64,000 nucleotides of DNA from Lactobacillaceae bacterium (GCA_031271345.1 JAISVX010000003.1:62001-126000); one strand, 5' to 3'. Shown: positions 31,453 through 40,630, numbered from the stretch's first letter. Numbers and translations: made by a program. The notes: a model not told the origin generated them from the sequence alone.

Positions 31453-32736
31453 CTAGAACTCGGCGACAGTCGCACCAAAGGCAGTAGTGCCATCGTGCGT
31501 AATATTGCCTATGTCGGCGTTTGCCGTGTGAGTGAACCAGTAGTTGTTATACGTAGTACCGGCTTCGGTGTTGCTATTCTCAAATACGCACTTGAACTTG
31601 TCGCTAAAGTTGCTGTATTCAAGTATAGGGAATCTTATTTTTTCGCTCATGCTATCAAAGTAATAGCCGTCATCATATAAGAATTCCGTTGTAACATCGA
31701 AGTGGTTGTACGTAACAACATGATTAATCCTTGCTGTTGTTTGGTACAAGTACTTTTCAACATTGGACCACGAGCCTTCATCGGTAACATCATAAAACAA
31801 ATCGACACGCTCTCTTTTTATGTCAACATCTGGTATCCTGACTGGGGAAAGCATGGTATGCTTTTCCGTAGAGGCATGCATTTTAAGAGTGTATTTCTTT
31901 TCTTGGGTGGAACCATTATACATGGTCTGTTTTACCCTAATCCATGATGCATAGTCGATGTAGTAATCCGTGCTTTCCAGAACAGAAATTCCCTTTTCCA
32001 ACAGTTCGGAGTTTATAATGCTGTTGTCGACGTCGCCTAAGATATTGTTGAGAGTAATCCGTGCTGACAATACGTAGTCCTTATCATTAAAGGTAAGGGT
32101 TATACTATTGGTTAAGACGGCACTGGCAACAACAATATCTTTGTCGTTATTGTCCTTTACGAGACTATAGGTAACATCTGATAATTTTGATTCCTTATGC
32201 TGGAAATTTTCATACCCTAAATAAGGCATATCAAATGACTTTACCCCATCGGCATACGCCGGAGACTGAAACGGCAACTCGTACGTAAAGTTATAACCCT
32301 CCCCATATCTTACGGTAACGCACATCACTGAATCTATGGCATTAACGTATTTATGTTTCGGAGTTACTCCCACGTAATAAGAACTGGTGTCAAGAGTCGG
32401 TTGAGAAAGGTCAATGTTCAAGCTTGGTACTGACGTTAAAAATTCGACGTTTCTCAGAGTGTCGACAATGGTTACTTCAATCCTTTCGCCGCCATTGCCG
32501 GATCTGGTTTTTGCCGTAGTTTGGCTAACTTCAATCCAGGCGGTGTAGCTTAAGGTTGTGGTTCCGTTTGTCTCATCGGTAACAGCCGTTACATCGGAGT
32601 CGTATCCGCTGTCAAGGATTTCACTATCGATGATGATTTCCTCTTCCTGGTTTCCAGGATCATCTTTAGTGCAGGAGCTGAAACATGTCAGAATGGCACC
32701 TAGTGCCATTACAAACAAAAAGAATTTTGTTTTCAT
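31453..32736 (-). CDS. Bacteroidota-type surface lipoprotein
   Basis: 427 residues. The lipoprotein signal MKTKFFLFVMALGAILTCFSSC is followed by TKDDP, an exact fit to the X-K-(D/E)2 lipoprotein export signal known from Bacteroidota. The mature part has two related beta-rich halves (DSGYDSDVTAV..SYTAWIEVSQT and ESTDYYIDYASWIRVKQT). There is no Shine-Dalgarno; the ATG follows an A-rich leader. Base composition is higher in GC than the adjacent host genes. I infer transfer from a gut Bacteroidales; whether the alphaproteobacterium can export it to the surface is open. The start is the only sensible one. Confidence 0.75.
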   Translation of the reverse strand: MKTKFFLFVMALGAILTCFSSCTKDDPGNQEEEIIIDSEILDSGYDSDVTAVTDETNGTTTLSYTAWIEVSQTTAKTRSGNGGERIEVTIVDTLRNVEFLTSVPSLNIDLSQPTLDTSSYYVGVTPKHKYVNAIDSVMCVTVRYGEGYNFTYELPFQSPAYADGVKSFDMPYLGYENFQHKESKLSDVTYSLVKDNNDKDIVVASAVLTNSITLTFNDKDYVLSARITLNNILGDVDNSIINSELLEKGISVLESTDYYIDYASWIRVKQTMYNGSTQEKKYTLKMHASTEKHTMLSPVRIPDVDIKRERVDLFYDVTDEGSWSNVEKYLYQTTARINHVVTYNHFDVTTEFLYDDGYYFDSMSEKIRFPILEYSNFSDKFKCVFENSNTEAGTTYNNYWFTHTANADIGNITHDGTTAFGATVAEF

Positions 32737-32930
32737 ACTTTTGTTTTTTTAATGGTAGATATTTTTTAATTTGAGAATTTAAATTAAACATAACGGCATC
32801 CAGACACATTAATCATCTCGTGACTAATATTAATAATAAAACTGGACAAATAATTCATATCGTCCATAATTTTATATTTATATGCTGGTTATGTCAAGTA
32901 TATATATTTTTTATAAGTTTTTTATTAAAT

Positions 32931-32974
32931 CAAAGAATAGAAGCACCTTCTTACGAAGGTGCTTCTATTCTTTG
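32931..32974. terminator. 20-bp perfect inverted repeat, terminator
   Basis: CAAAGAATAGAAGCACCTTC and its exact reverse complement flank a TTAC loop. It sits 29 bases past the stop of the cysteine-rich protein gene on the minus strand. The 32737-32930 stretch has no gene I can support. Confidence 0.75.
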
Positions 32975-33002
32975 TAATCATGTAATTCTTAATATAATCT
33001 GA

Positions 33003-35030
33003 TTAGTTATTTTCAGTTTTTATATTGTATTTACATTTGTAGCAAACGTTGCTGTACTCTGGGTGCCATGTACCACCGTATACGCAATTCCACTCAAGGT
33101 TAGATGAGCTGTCGCCATTTATTCTAACAATACTTCCTACTAAGTCCATAGTACGGCAGTTAAGCCATGAGTAATGCCAGCTTCCGCAGATACCCAAGAA
33201 GCAGTCGCGCTCTCTATAATACCACTCTCTATCAGCTACAACATTTGAGTCATAGTATATTCCAGAGTTAGAAGTTGTGCTTCTGCTCATTGTTGGTAAA
33301 CTATATGCTCTTGACATCCAGGTGATGGAAGTGGATCTGTAGTTTACCCAATAAGAGTCATCGGTAATCCTGTTTGGAAGAGTTAGCGGGTATCTTATGG
33401 ACTTGAAGTCCGCGCTCTTAGTTTTAATATGAGCATTACTTCCCGTATTGCCGCCACCTGTGCTTGTGTTACCCATTACGCTTGTTGCGCCAAAATACAT
33501 ATATCTATTGTAATTTGTGCCTTCTGCCAACCACCATGTGCTGTCATACAAGCTTACAACAGTTTTCCAGACAGCGCCGGAGTTGGCTGCTGATAAGCCA
33601 ATGTATGAGTTGGTAGCATGAATGTTGTAGTATTGGAACCCTGCGGTGCCTCTAACAGAAATTTTGCTAACTCTGGCTGTACCGTAGTTATTGCTGTCTC
33701 TGCCGGCTATAACCACACTGCCGCCCCAGATAGACATCGTTCCGCTGGTTGATGTAAAATCATATCCCAAAGATGCAAAATCCGAGTCAATAGTCAACGC
33801 GCTGGTGAAGTTTACTTTTAAGCCTGTATTATTCGGCAAAGATGCGCTGTAAAGTAAATGTGTAACACCATAAGAGTTCCATGTACTTACATCAATTGTA
33901 CAGTTGGTACACTTAAATGTAGAATAAGTGGTTAAAGTAGTCGCAGTTAATTTAACTGAGTTTATATTTATAGCCCCGCTGTATCCCGAAGTAGTTACTT
34001 TAACTGTCGGTGTGACTGTACATTTTGTCTTAACCGCATTTTCCATCGGAATTGATGCGCTAAGCTGTTTTGCAAAGTTAACGCCTGAAGTCACTGTCTT
34101 GTTAATAAAGTGTGACGTATTGCCGTTGGTAACATCGTCGCCGATAATTAATGTAGTTTTTGCCGATAATGCAGCGCCTTTATAAACTCCATAAGCATTG
34201 AATTTTTTTGCTGTATCTGCCGCAAATAATGCATCAATAGACTCTCCGCACGTCATTGGTACGCAGCGTCCTGTTGATTGGTTTACTTTCCAGCCTGCAG
34301 CGCACTCAGAGGCTCTTCTGTAAGTATCGTTGCATTGGCAGTTTTCGTATTTTGTTGCATTCGCATCACTCAAATACTGTTCGTAGCTATCACATGTACA
34401 GCATGTTGAATAATACGTAACACTGTTTGATTCGCATTTTGTTGATCCTACGCCGGGACCCATTTGAGAACATGTTCCCCACGCAGCAGGACAAGCGCAG
34501 CTTTGATATTTTCCATCGCACGCTGTTCCTACGCCGGTTTGCGGAGCAGGACATGCTTTGTCATAAGTGGAAGGGCATACGCATTCGTCATATCTGTTTT
34601 CTGAATCGCCTTGCTCTCTGCATGTGGCTCCTTTGCGTTCTTTTGGTGATGGACAAGTAACGGAAGTATATCTGTATTTTGCATCGCATTTACAGGTATC
34701 ATACTTGCCTTCGCAAATTTTTCCGCTTAATGTTTGGTTGTTTGTACAGTTTGCCGCGTCCCATTTATACTTGTCGGTATCACAAACGCAGGTTTTAAAA
34801 TATGACTTACTGTCTTCAATACATTCGTCTTTACCAACTTTGTTCATGGTATCGCATATAGCTTGTGAAAAGTTATATCCTTTAACATAACATGGTTTTT
34901 CTAATCCCGGACGAGTATATCGTGGTTCAGTATTTTCCATAAAATAAACAGCTGCATTTGCAATAGCGGGTATTGATAAGAATAAAGCAAGAAGGGCAAA
35001 CAAACTTAATTGTTTTAATGTAATTTTCAT
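33003..35030 (-). CDS. Secreted cysteine-rich protein with C-terminal beta domain
   Basis: 675 residues with signal peptide (MKITLKQLSLFALLALFLSIPAIANA). Residues ~45-260 carry roughly 30 Cys in irregular units of about 25-30 residues (ECIEDSKSYFKTCVCD, YDTCKCDAKYRYTSVTC, YDECVCPSTYDKACPAP, CACPAAWGTC). The rest is a Thr/Ser/Asn-rich repetitive beta region and a final Cys-containing tail (NCVYGGTWHPEYSNVCYKC). No lipobox. A surface or extracellular protein stabilised by disulfides is likely; I know no family function. Monocistronic, with a long upstream region rich in TGTAACAA boxes. Confidence 0.7.
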   Translation of the reverse strand: MKITLKQLSLFALLALFLSIPAIANAAVYFMENTEPRYTRPGLEKPCYVKGYNFSQAICDTMNKVGKDECIEDSKSYFKTCVCDTDKYKWDAANCTNNQTLSGKICEGKYDTCKCDAKYRYTSVTCPSPKERKGATCREQGDSENRYDECVCPSTYDKACPAPQTGVGTACDGKYQSCACPAAWGTCSQMGPGVGSTKCESNSVTYYSTCCTCDSYEQYLSDANATKYENCQCNDTYRRASECAAGWKVNQSTGRCVPMTCGESIDALFAADTAKKFNAYGVYKGAALSAKTTLIIGDDVTNGNTSHFINKTVTSGVNFAKQLSASIPMENAVKTKCTVTPTVKVTTSGYSGAININSVKLTATTLTTYSTFKCTNCTIDVSTWNSYGVTHLLYSASLPNNTGLKVNFTSALTIDSDFASLGYDFTSTSGTMSIWGGSVVIAGRDSNNYGTARVSKISVRGTAGFQYYNIHATNSYIGLSAANSGAVWKTVVSLYDSTWWLAEGTNYNRYMYFGATSVMGNTSTGGGNTGSNAHIKTKSADFKSIRYPLTLPNRITDDSYWVNYRSTSITWMSRAYSLPTMSRSTTSNSGIYYDSNVVADREWYYRERDCFLGICGSWHYSWLNCRTMDLVGSIVRINGDSSSNLEWNCVYGGTWHPEYSNVCYKCKYNIKTENN

Positions 35031-35072
35031 TCTATACCTCTCAATGCAAAAAATTGCAATTTGTTAAAAATA

Positions 35073-35244
35073 TATTGTTACAATTTTATTATATTCTTTT
35101 GTTACAGTTTTTGCAATTGAAAAAGCTTGAGTGGGGGTATTTTAACAAAACTGTAACAATTGACTTTTTCGCTGTCGAAAACAGTTGAAAAACAATCTTA
35201 AAAAATAGCCGTCAAAATGCCTGTGTAACAAAACTGTAACAATT
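35073..35244. promoter_or_regulatory. Cluster of TGTAACAA boxes between divergent genes
   Basis: A 19-bp sequence, TAACAAAACTGTAACAATT, occurs twice identically at 35143-35161 and 35226-35244. Related inverted copies are at about 35073-35084 and 35097-35112. They lie between the cysteine-rich protein gene (minus) and the Asd-like gene (plus). An operator array for a repressor or activator is inferred. The rest of 35031-35503 is AT-rich without genes. Confidence 0.5.
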
Positions 35245-35503
35245 ATATTGGTGGCAACATGTTGATTTCATGTTGTTTTATTTTCTTATGGCGCTATAGA
35301 TATAAAAAAATCAATTATTAAAGCTGTTCATTTTAAATGGTTTTTTTAGTGTTGTATTACGCTCTTTTATATGTTGAAAATCATTGTTTTTTACAAAAAT
35401 ATGCAAATTTATGATGGTTTTCCTTTCTTATCAAATCTTATCTATTTATAAATATTTATGTTGTATAATTTCAAAAAAATAAACTCTTTTAAAGGATTGT
35501 GGT

Positions 35504-36505
35504 ATGAAAATAGCAGTGGTTGGAGTGATGGACAGCGTCGGCAGGGAGATTTTGTCTTTTTTGGAAGAGGACAATTTTCCGGCAAAAAGCATATTTGCCG
35601 TAGAAAATAAAACTCCGTTAGGTGTTCAGGTATCCTACGGCGAAGATTATGATTTAGATGTTTATAATCTTGATGATTTTGATTTTTCTAAAGCTGACAT
35701 TGCCATATTTGCAACATCCAATGAAATATCAAAAAGATATGTGCCGGGTGCATTGGCAAAAAACATAAAGGTTGTGGACTGTTCAAGCGCTTTTTTCTCA
35801 AGACAGGATGTTCCCGTTATTGTTTCGGGCGTTAATGATGAGAAAATAAATGCCGCGGAAAACTTAATAATGATTCCTTCGCCGGCTTCAATGCAGCTCT
35901 TGCTTCCAATTAAAGAGATAAATGAGAGATATGGGGTAAAAAGAATTGTGACAACGTCTTATACTTCGACTTCCTACTATGGAAGGGAGGCAATGGATGA
36001 GCTGTTTTCCCAAACCCGCAAGATATATTCGAATGATTCTTTGGCTGACAATGAAAAGATATTTAAAAAGCAGATTGCGTTTAACGTTATCCCTCAGGTC
36101 GGCGAGTTTATAGGGGATGAGACAAAGCTTGAATGGGCGGTTAACGCAGAAGTAAAAAAGGTTTTAGGCCCTAATGTAAAAGTTCATGCAAACTGCGCGT
36201 TTGTACCTGCATTTATCGGCTTGGCGCAATTTGTCAACGTTGAATGCGAAGAAGATATAGATGTTGACGATGTTCGCGAGCTTATGGCGGAGACAAAGGG
36301 CGTTGTGGTTTTTGATAAAAATTTGGACGGCGGATATTTCTGCCTTACCGATGTTCAAGGCGAGAACAATGTATATGTAAGCCGCCTGCGTCAGGATATT
36401 TCCGTTGAGAACGGCATAAGCTTCTGGGTGGTTGCGGATAATCTAAGGGTTGGCATTGCAAAAAATGCTTATGAAATAATGAAAAAGTTTTTTGATAAAA
36501 AATAG
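35504..36505 (+). CDS. Aspartate-semialdehyde dehydrogenase paralogue lacking catalytic residues
   Basis: 333 residues aligning over the whole length with Asd: Rossmann start VVGVMDSVGREIL, VVDCSSAFF near 90-98, and YYGREAMDELFSQTRKIY at 158-175. The usual N-C-S-T with the nucleophile Cys is here PSPAS (125-129), so Cys is replaced by Pro; the substrate-binding Arg of R-V-P is Phe233 and the base His of G-H-S is Leu240. Normal dehydrogenase chemistry should be impossible. The E. coli Usg protein is a comparable inactive relative. It stands 11 bases before the MscS-type gene and is probably co-transcribed. Function unknown; possibly structural or regulatory. Confidence 0.85.
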   Translation: MKIAVVGVMDSVGREILSFLEEDNFPAKSIFAVENKTPLGVQVSYGEDYDLDVYNLDDFDFSKADIAIFATSNEISKRYVPGALAKNIKVVDCSSAFFSRQDVPVIVSGVNDEKINAAENLIMIPSPASMQLLLPIKEINERYGVKRIVTTSYTSTSYYGREAMDELFSQTRKIYSNDSLADNEKIFKKQIAFNVIPQVGEFIGDETKLEWAVNAEVKKVLGPNVKVHANCAFVPAFIGLAQFVNVECEEDIDVDDVRELMAETKGVVVFDKNLDGGYFCLTDVQGENNVYVSRLRQDISVENGISFWVVADNLRVGIAKNAYEIMKKFFDKK

Positions 36506-36516
36506 GGGTTTTGCTT

Positions 36517-38967
36517 ATGATTAAAATTTTCAAATTGTTTTTTTCTATCATTTTTGTTTTGGTTCTATTGTCATCTAACTCTAATGCAGAGATAGAATAC
36601 GATGCGGTGACGGGAGTTTTTGAATCTAATGTCAACGCCGAAATAGATTATGCCGACAGGAGCAAGCAGTTTGAAAATATTGAAAACTATATAAAAGGCG
36701 GGCAGGTTCGAAACTCGGATTTGAACCATTATATAAAAATTCTGATAAATGCCAAAAATGAACTAAGCGATGCCAAAAAAGAAGTTGATAAAAACATTGG
36801 CTTTGTTCAAAAAAGGATAGAGGCTCTGGGAGATCTCCCGGAAGATACGGAAGTCGAATCAATCGCCAAAAAAAGGCAGCAGTTTAATCAGGAAGCAACG
36901 CATTACCGAACAGAGCTGGCGGAAGTAGACATTCTTCTTGCAAAGATTAATGAGCTGGACGCTCTTATCTCAAACACAAGAAACAGAGAGTTGTTGGGAA
37001 GGTTGTTTGACAAGCAGTCTCCCCTTATTTATCCGCATAACTTTTTTAACTCAACAAAGCTGTTTATCGGATTTATGTTTGACGTCATAAAATCGCCCAT
37101 AGATTGGTATAAGAATTTGACATCCGAGCAGAAAAGCGATGTAAATTCAAATATCCTTCCTGTTTTTCTTGTAATAGTTTTATCTTTTATCGTCGGTCTT
37201 TATCTCCGAATGCTTATAATGAAAAGGTTTGGCTATAAAAATATTCCCCAGCCTAAATATATAATAAAAGTTTTTGCCGCATTCTTTGTCGCGGTAGCTT
37301 ACGGCGCGGTTCCGGCGAGTATAGTTTTGGGGTTTATATTATGGCTGAAAGGCACGGAGGTGCTTTCCATCGGCTTTTTTGGCTTGATTGTAAACAGTTT
37401 TTTATATTATTTCCTATATGTCTTTTTAGCATTGGCGGTTTCACGGGTAATATTTGCTCCGTATAACGGAAAATGGCGTTTGGTCGATGTCTCGGACGAC
37501 AGGGCAAAAAAGATAAAATCCGCTCTATATTTAAGCGTTACATTAATCGGAGTCTTTTCTCTGTTAGAAAACATCGCGACTCGCTCAAGTTATCCGATTG
37601 AGCTGATTTCCTATTTAAGCGCAATATCCGGAGCAATTAAGGTTTTTAGTTTTCTAATCGTTTCAAAAAGAATGTTCTGGGATGACGCTCTTTCTTTATA
37701 TGCGGAAGATGAAAGCGACGAGGTCAGCATTTATGACAGGGGAACAGAGCTTGCGGGCATTACAAGCAGCAAATCATCAAAAGTAACTTTTGCTTTGTCT
37801 TTGCTCAGCGTCGGTTTTTTTGCTATTTCGCTCTTTGGTTATGCAAGGCTTTCGTCTTATATGATAAACAGGTTTCTCCTATCTTTTATAATGGTAGGTT
37901 TATTCGTAATTATCAGAAAGGCGACAACGGAGGTTCTTCACAGGCTTCTGCTTCTCATATTCTGGACCAGAAACTTCAAACTCCGCCGAAGATTAATATA
38001 TAAAATTGATTTCTGGGTTAACCTGATTATTGATACGTTCTTTATTCTTGTAGTGGCTTTTGGTCTCTTAAGTTTATGGGGTATGTCTAAAGATGTGCTT
38101 TTTGACTGGATTAGAAAGCTGTTTTTTGGATTTAATATTGGAGGAATTGAAATTTCTCTACTGTCCATTGTCCTTGGTATTATAATTTTTGTTGTTTCAA
38201 TTACGGTTGTTCGAATATTAAAAAAGCGTCTGATGACTAATATCTTGTCCAAAATGGATATGGATGACGGCATAAAACACTCGTTAGCTTCAGGGTTTGG
38301 CTTTGTCGGTTTTATTTTTGCCGCGATAATTGCGATAGTGGTTATGGGCGGAAATCTGACAAACCTCGCCTTAATCGCTGGCGCGTTGTCATTTGGTATC
38401 GGTCTTGGTTTGCAAAACATTGTAAACAACTTTGTTTCGGGCATTATTCTTCTGTTTGAAAGACCGGTAAAAGTGGGGGATTGGGTTGTTATAAACAACT
38501 ACGAGGGATTGGTTAAGCAGATAAATATACGCGCGACGGAGGTTCAAATTTGGAATGGTTCCATTGTCATAATTCCTAATGCGGACTTTTTAGCCAGCAG
38601 CGTTATCAACTATACTTTGCGCGACAGGCAGGGAAGAATTGAAGTTCCCGTAAGCGTCGCTTATGGCACCGATGTTGAAAAAGTCAGGAATATTCTAATC
38701 GAAATTGCGGCGAAAAATAAAAGAGTAACAAAAAAACCGGAGCCTTATGTAATATTTATGAGATTTGGCAATACGTCGTTAGATTTTGAGCTGAGATGTT
38801 TCACCGGCGACATTATGAACAGGCTGTCAATTTCAAGCGAGCTTAGATTCGAAATTAACAGAAGGTTTAATGAAGGAGGAATTAAACTTGCTATTCCTCA
38901 AATAATATACAGAAGCGCCGCAGAGGCTGGTTTTCCTTTGTGTAATGACGTAAATGAAAATATTTAG
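36517..38967 (+). CDS. Large MscS-family mechanosensitive channel
   Basis: About 816 residues from the ATG at 36517 (AGGGG upstream). A signal-like N-terminus (IFKLFFSIIFVLVLLSSNSNA) leads into a ~170-residue periplasmic coiled-coil region, then about ten membrane helices, and in the C-terminal third the MscS pore helix and beta domain: LGLQNIVNNFVSGIILLFERP, VKVGDWVVINNYEG, WNGSIVIIPNADF. This is the MscK/DUF3772-like architecture. It opens on membrane tension to release osmolytes. Overlap-like spacing with the Asd paralogue suggests one transcript. Confidence 0.9.
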   Translation: MIKIFKLFFSIIFVLVLLSSNSNAEIEYDAVTGVFESNVNAEIDYADRSKQFENIENYIKGGQVRNSDLNHYIKILINAKNELSDAKKEVDKNIGFVQKRIEALGDLPEDTEVESIAKKRQQFNQEATHYRTELAEVDILLAKINELDALISNTRNRELLGRLFDKQSPLIYPHNFFNSTKLFIGFMFDVIKSPIDWYKNLTSEQKSDVNSNILPVFLVIVLSFIVGLYLRMLIMKRFGYKNIPQPKYIIKVFAAFFVAVAYGAVPASIVLGFILWLKGTEVLSIGFFGLIVNSFLYYFLYVFLALAVSRVIFAPYNGKWRLVDVSDDRAKKIKSALYLSVTLIGVFSLLENIATRSSYPIELISYLSAISGAIKVFSFLIVSKRMFWDDALSLYAEDESDEVSIYDRGTELAGITSSKSSKVTFALSLLSVGFFAISLFGYARLSSYMINRFLLSFIMVGLFVIIRKATTEVLHRLLLLIFWTRNFKLRRRLIYKIDFWVNLIIDTFFILVVAFGLLSLWGMSKDVLFDWIRKLFFGFNIGGIEISLLSIVLGIIIFVVSITVVRILKKRLMTNILSKMDMDDGIKHSLASGFGFVGFIFAAIIAIVVMGGNLTNLALIAGALSFGIGLGLQNIVNNFVSGIILLFERPVKVGDWVVINNYEGLVKQINIRATEVQIWNGSIVIIPNADFLASSVINYTLRDRQGRIEVPVSVAYGTDVEKVRNILIEIAAKNKRVTKKPEPYVIFMRFGNTSLDFELRCFTGDIMNRLSISSELRFEINRRFNEGGIKLAIPQIIYRSAAEAGFPLCNDVNENI

Positions 38968-38978
38968 GAATAAATTCC

Positions 38979-39007
38979 TTGACTTTTTGTTTTTTTTGTT
39001 GTATAAA
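38979..39007 (+). promoter_or_regulatory. Promoter ahead of the phage-like cassette
   Basis: TTGACT (38979-38984), exactly 17 bases, TATAAA (39002-39007), located 12 bases past the MscS-type stop. The predicted transcript start near 39014 is followed within 50 bases by a terminator. Confidence 0.6.
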
Positions 39008-39034
39008 AAATTGTTACTCTGGTGAAGTGTAACC

Positions 39035-39062
39035 AAAAGGAGCCGCAAGGCTCCTTTTTTTG
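39035..39062 (+). terminator. First of two tandem terminators before the phage cassette
   Basis: AAAAGGAGCC / GGCTCCTTTT, loop GCAA, T-rich tail. It could end the channel transcript or a ~50-nt RNA from the promoter at 38979. Confidence 0.85.
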
Positions 39063-39077
39063 TTAATTAAATAAATT

Positions 39078-39117
39078 AAACAAGGCTCTTGATTTTTGGG
39101 AGCCTTGTTTTTTTTTA
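39078..39117 (+). terminator. Second tandem terminator, abutting the tail-fibre ribosome site
   Basis: AACAAGGCTC / GAGCCTTGTT with T9 tail; the tail runs straight into AGGGAGAAG, the ribosome site of the gene at 39129. It would block read-through unless antitermination acts. Confidence 0.85.
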
Positions 39118-39128
39118 GGGAGAAGAAA

Positions 39129-40094
39129 ATGGAAAATAATGGACCGGAAGTTTATGTTAAGTATATTTCTGACGGGATTGCAAGAGAGTATGATTTTAGT
39201 TTTGAAATATTTGAAAGCAATAATATTGAAGTCTATTTGGATACTGAAAAGCAAGATAACAGCTATTATGTCAAAAGAAGCGGCAACAGTATAGGCGGTA
39301 TAGTTGCTTTTATTGAAGCCCCGGTGGAAAATACGCTGATAACAATAATAAGAAAAATACCGATAAAACGCGTAACAGATTTCAAAGAAGGCGGACCGTT
39401 TCGAGCGTCAAAAATAAATTTGGAATTTAATTACCAGTTAGCTTGTTTAGAGCAAATTTCAGAGCAAATAGGAAGGGTTATTTCAAAACCGCCGTATTTT
39501 GACAGCGTAAACCTTATGCTGCCGGCTCCGAAAGGAGGAAAAACCCTCGTCTGGAATAGTGATGGAACGGCTTTAACAAACTCTGAAATATCATTGGAAG
39601 TCGTCGGCGATGTTTATGAGAATGCCTGCAGGCTGTATAATGACAGCGCTTCAGCGCTGGCAAGCCTGGATGCGCAGATTGACCAATTAAATGAGTTTGT
39701 CGGGTCAGTTGAAAAAGTAGAGAAAAAATTTAATGAAATTGATGAAGATATTCAAACCAGGTCAAACAAAGATTTCTCAAACACGGAAATGGCAGACTAT
39801 ATAATTGAGGAGTGGCATGCGGAAGATAAAACAGGGTGGTATAAAAAATATAAAAGCGGCTGGATTGAGCAGGGCGGCAGTTTTATAGGCTCGGCAGGGA
39901 ACAAAACAATAACATTCCTCTGCCCTTTTTCTGAGCTGCCGTTAAGCGTGACAATAACGGACGGCGGAAGTTCCAGCTCTGGAGTGAACAGTTCGGTAAT
40001 GTCGTTATCAGAAACAGGTTTTACCTGTTATTCTGGAATACATGTTTCAGGAAATCCAGCTCAGGCAATCTGGTGGCAGGTCAAAGGATATTAA
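39129..40094 (+). CDS. Phage tail-fibre-like protein
   Basis: About 321 residues. The first ~120 match the N-terminal domain of T7-type tail fibres: Y-V-K-Y-x-x-D-G-x-x-x-x-Y-D-F-x-F near the start, V-Y-L/LDTEKQ, ITIIRKIPIKRVTDF and FRASKINLEFNYQL. Residues ~190-215 are a coiled coil (SASALASLDAQIDQLNEFVGSVEKVEKKFNEI) and the C-terminus is a short beta tip ending WWQVKGY. It would bind receptors on target cells. There are no capsid, terminase or tail-tube genes nearby, so this is either a remnant or a domesticated receptor-binding protein. The start is at the ATG after AGGGAGAAG. Confidence 0.8.
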   Translation: MENNGPEVYVKYISDGIAREYDFSFEIFESNNIEVYLDTEKQDNSYYVKRSGNSIGGIVAFIEAPVENTLITIIRKIPIKRVTDFKEGGPFRASKINLEFNYQLACLEQISEQIGRVISKPPYFDSVNLMLPAPKGGKTLVWNSDGTALTNSEISLEVVGDVYENACRLYNDSASALASLDAQIDQLNEFVGSVEKVEKKFNEIDEDIQTRSNKDFSNTEMADYIIEEWHAEDKTGWYKKYKSGWIEQGGSFIGSAGNKTITFLCPFSELPLSVTITDGGSSSSGVNSSVMSLSETGFTCYSGIHVSGNPAQAIWWQVKGY

Positions 40095-40105
40095 GGAGAT
40101 ATTAT

Positions 40106-40576
40106 ATGATAAAAGAATATGCAAAAAACAACCCAAAAATCTATGCGGCTATGGCTGCAAGAGCAAATGCGGAAAACAAAATATTAGGTTTTGATAATGA
40201 CGGTCTCTTTCTTAGGGCAATAGACAAAGAATTATCATTATTAAAAGCTGATAAATTATCGGAAATAAACGTCATTTATGAGAGCAGGGTTTCGCAGGTA
40301 AACTCTGAATCGCCTCAAAGCGAGATACTTACCTGGGATATACAGAAAATAGAAGCGGAAAAATATATTTTGGACAGCTCTTCGCCAACGCCGTTTATTG
40401 ACGGGCTTGTCGAAGCTAGAAAAATAGATAAATCCGCGCTTGTAGACAAGATAATAAGCAAAGTTTCCGCTTATAACTCGTTTATGAGTTCATTGACGGG
40501 CGAGCGTCAGTTTTATGAAGATAAGATTAAAGAAGCCGATACCGTTGAAAAACTAAATCAGATAATTTGGGAATAA
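40106..40576 (+). CDS. Phage tail-assembly-like protein (DUF4376-like)
   Basis: About 156 residues from the ATG after AAGGAG. The C-terminal half has the DUF4376 pattern: ILTWDIQKIEAEKYILD, PTPFIDGLVEARKIDKSALVDKI, YNSFMSSLTGERQFYEDKIKEADT and LNQIIWE. Such proteins follow tail-fibre genes in many phages of alphaproteobacteria and may chaperone the fibre or be a minor tail component. It lies 11 bases after the fibre gene. Confidence 0.7.
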   Translation: MIKEYAKNNPKIYAAMAARANAENKILGFDNDGLFLRAIDKELSLLKADKLSEINVIYESRVSQVNSESPQSEILTWDIQKIEAEKYILDSSSPTPFIDGLVEARKIDKSALVDKIISKVSAYNSFMSSLTGERQFYEDKIKEADTVEKLNQIIWE

Positions 40577-40585
40577 AAATCAGGT

Positions 40586-40613
40586 AAAAGGCAGGTTCTT
40601 CCTGCCTTTTATT
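40586..40613 (+). terminator. Terminator inside the phage cassette
   Basis: AAAAGGCAGG / CCTGCCTTTT with a TTCTT loop, between the tail-assembly gene and the spanin pair. Confidence 0.8.
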
Positions 40614-40630
40614 ATTTATGGAGCTTTATA

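Noticed and set aside
35504-36505. Annotation as a functional asd
   Set aside because: The nucleophile Cys, the substrate Arg and the catalytic His are all replaced, so an active dehydrogenase is not supported.
37938-38498. 187-codon minus-strand frame inside the MscS-type gene
   Set aside because: Antisense to a clear membrane protein; no start site features.
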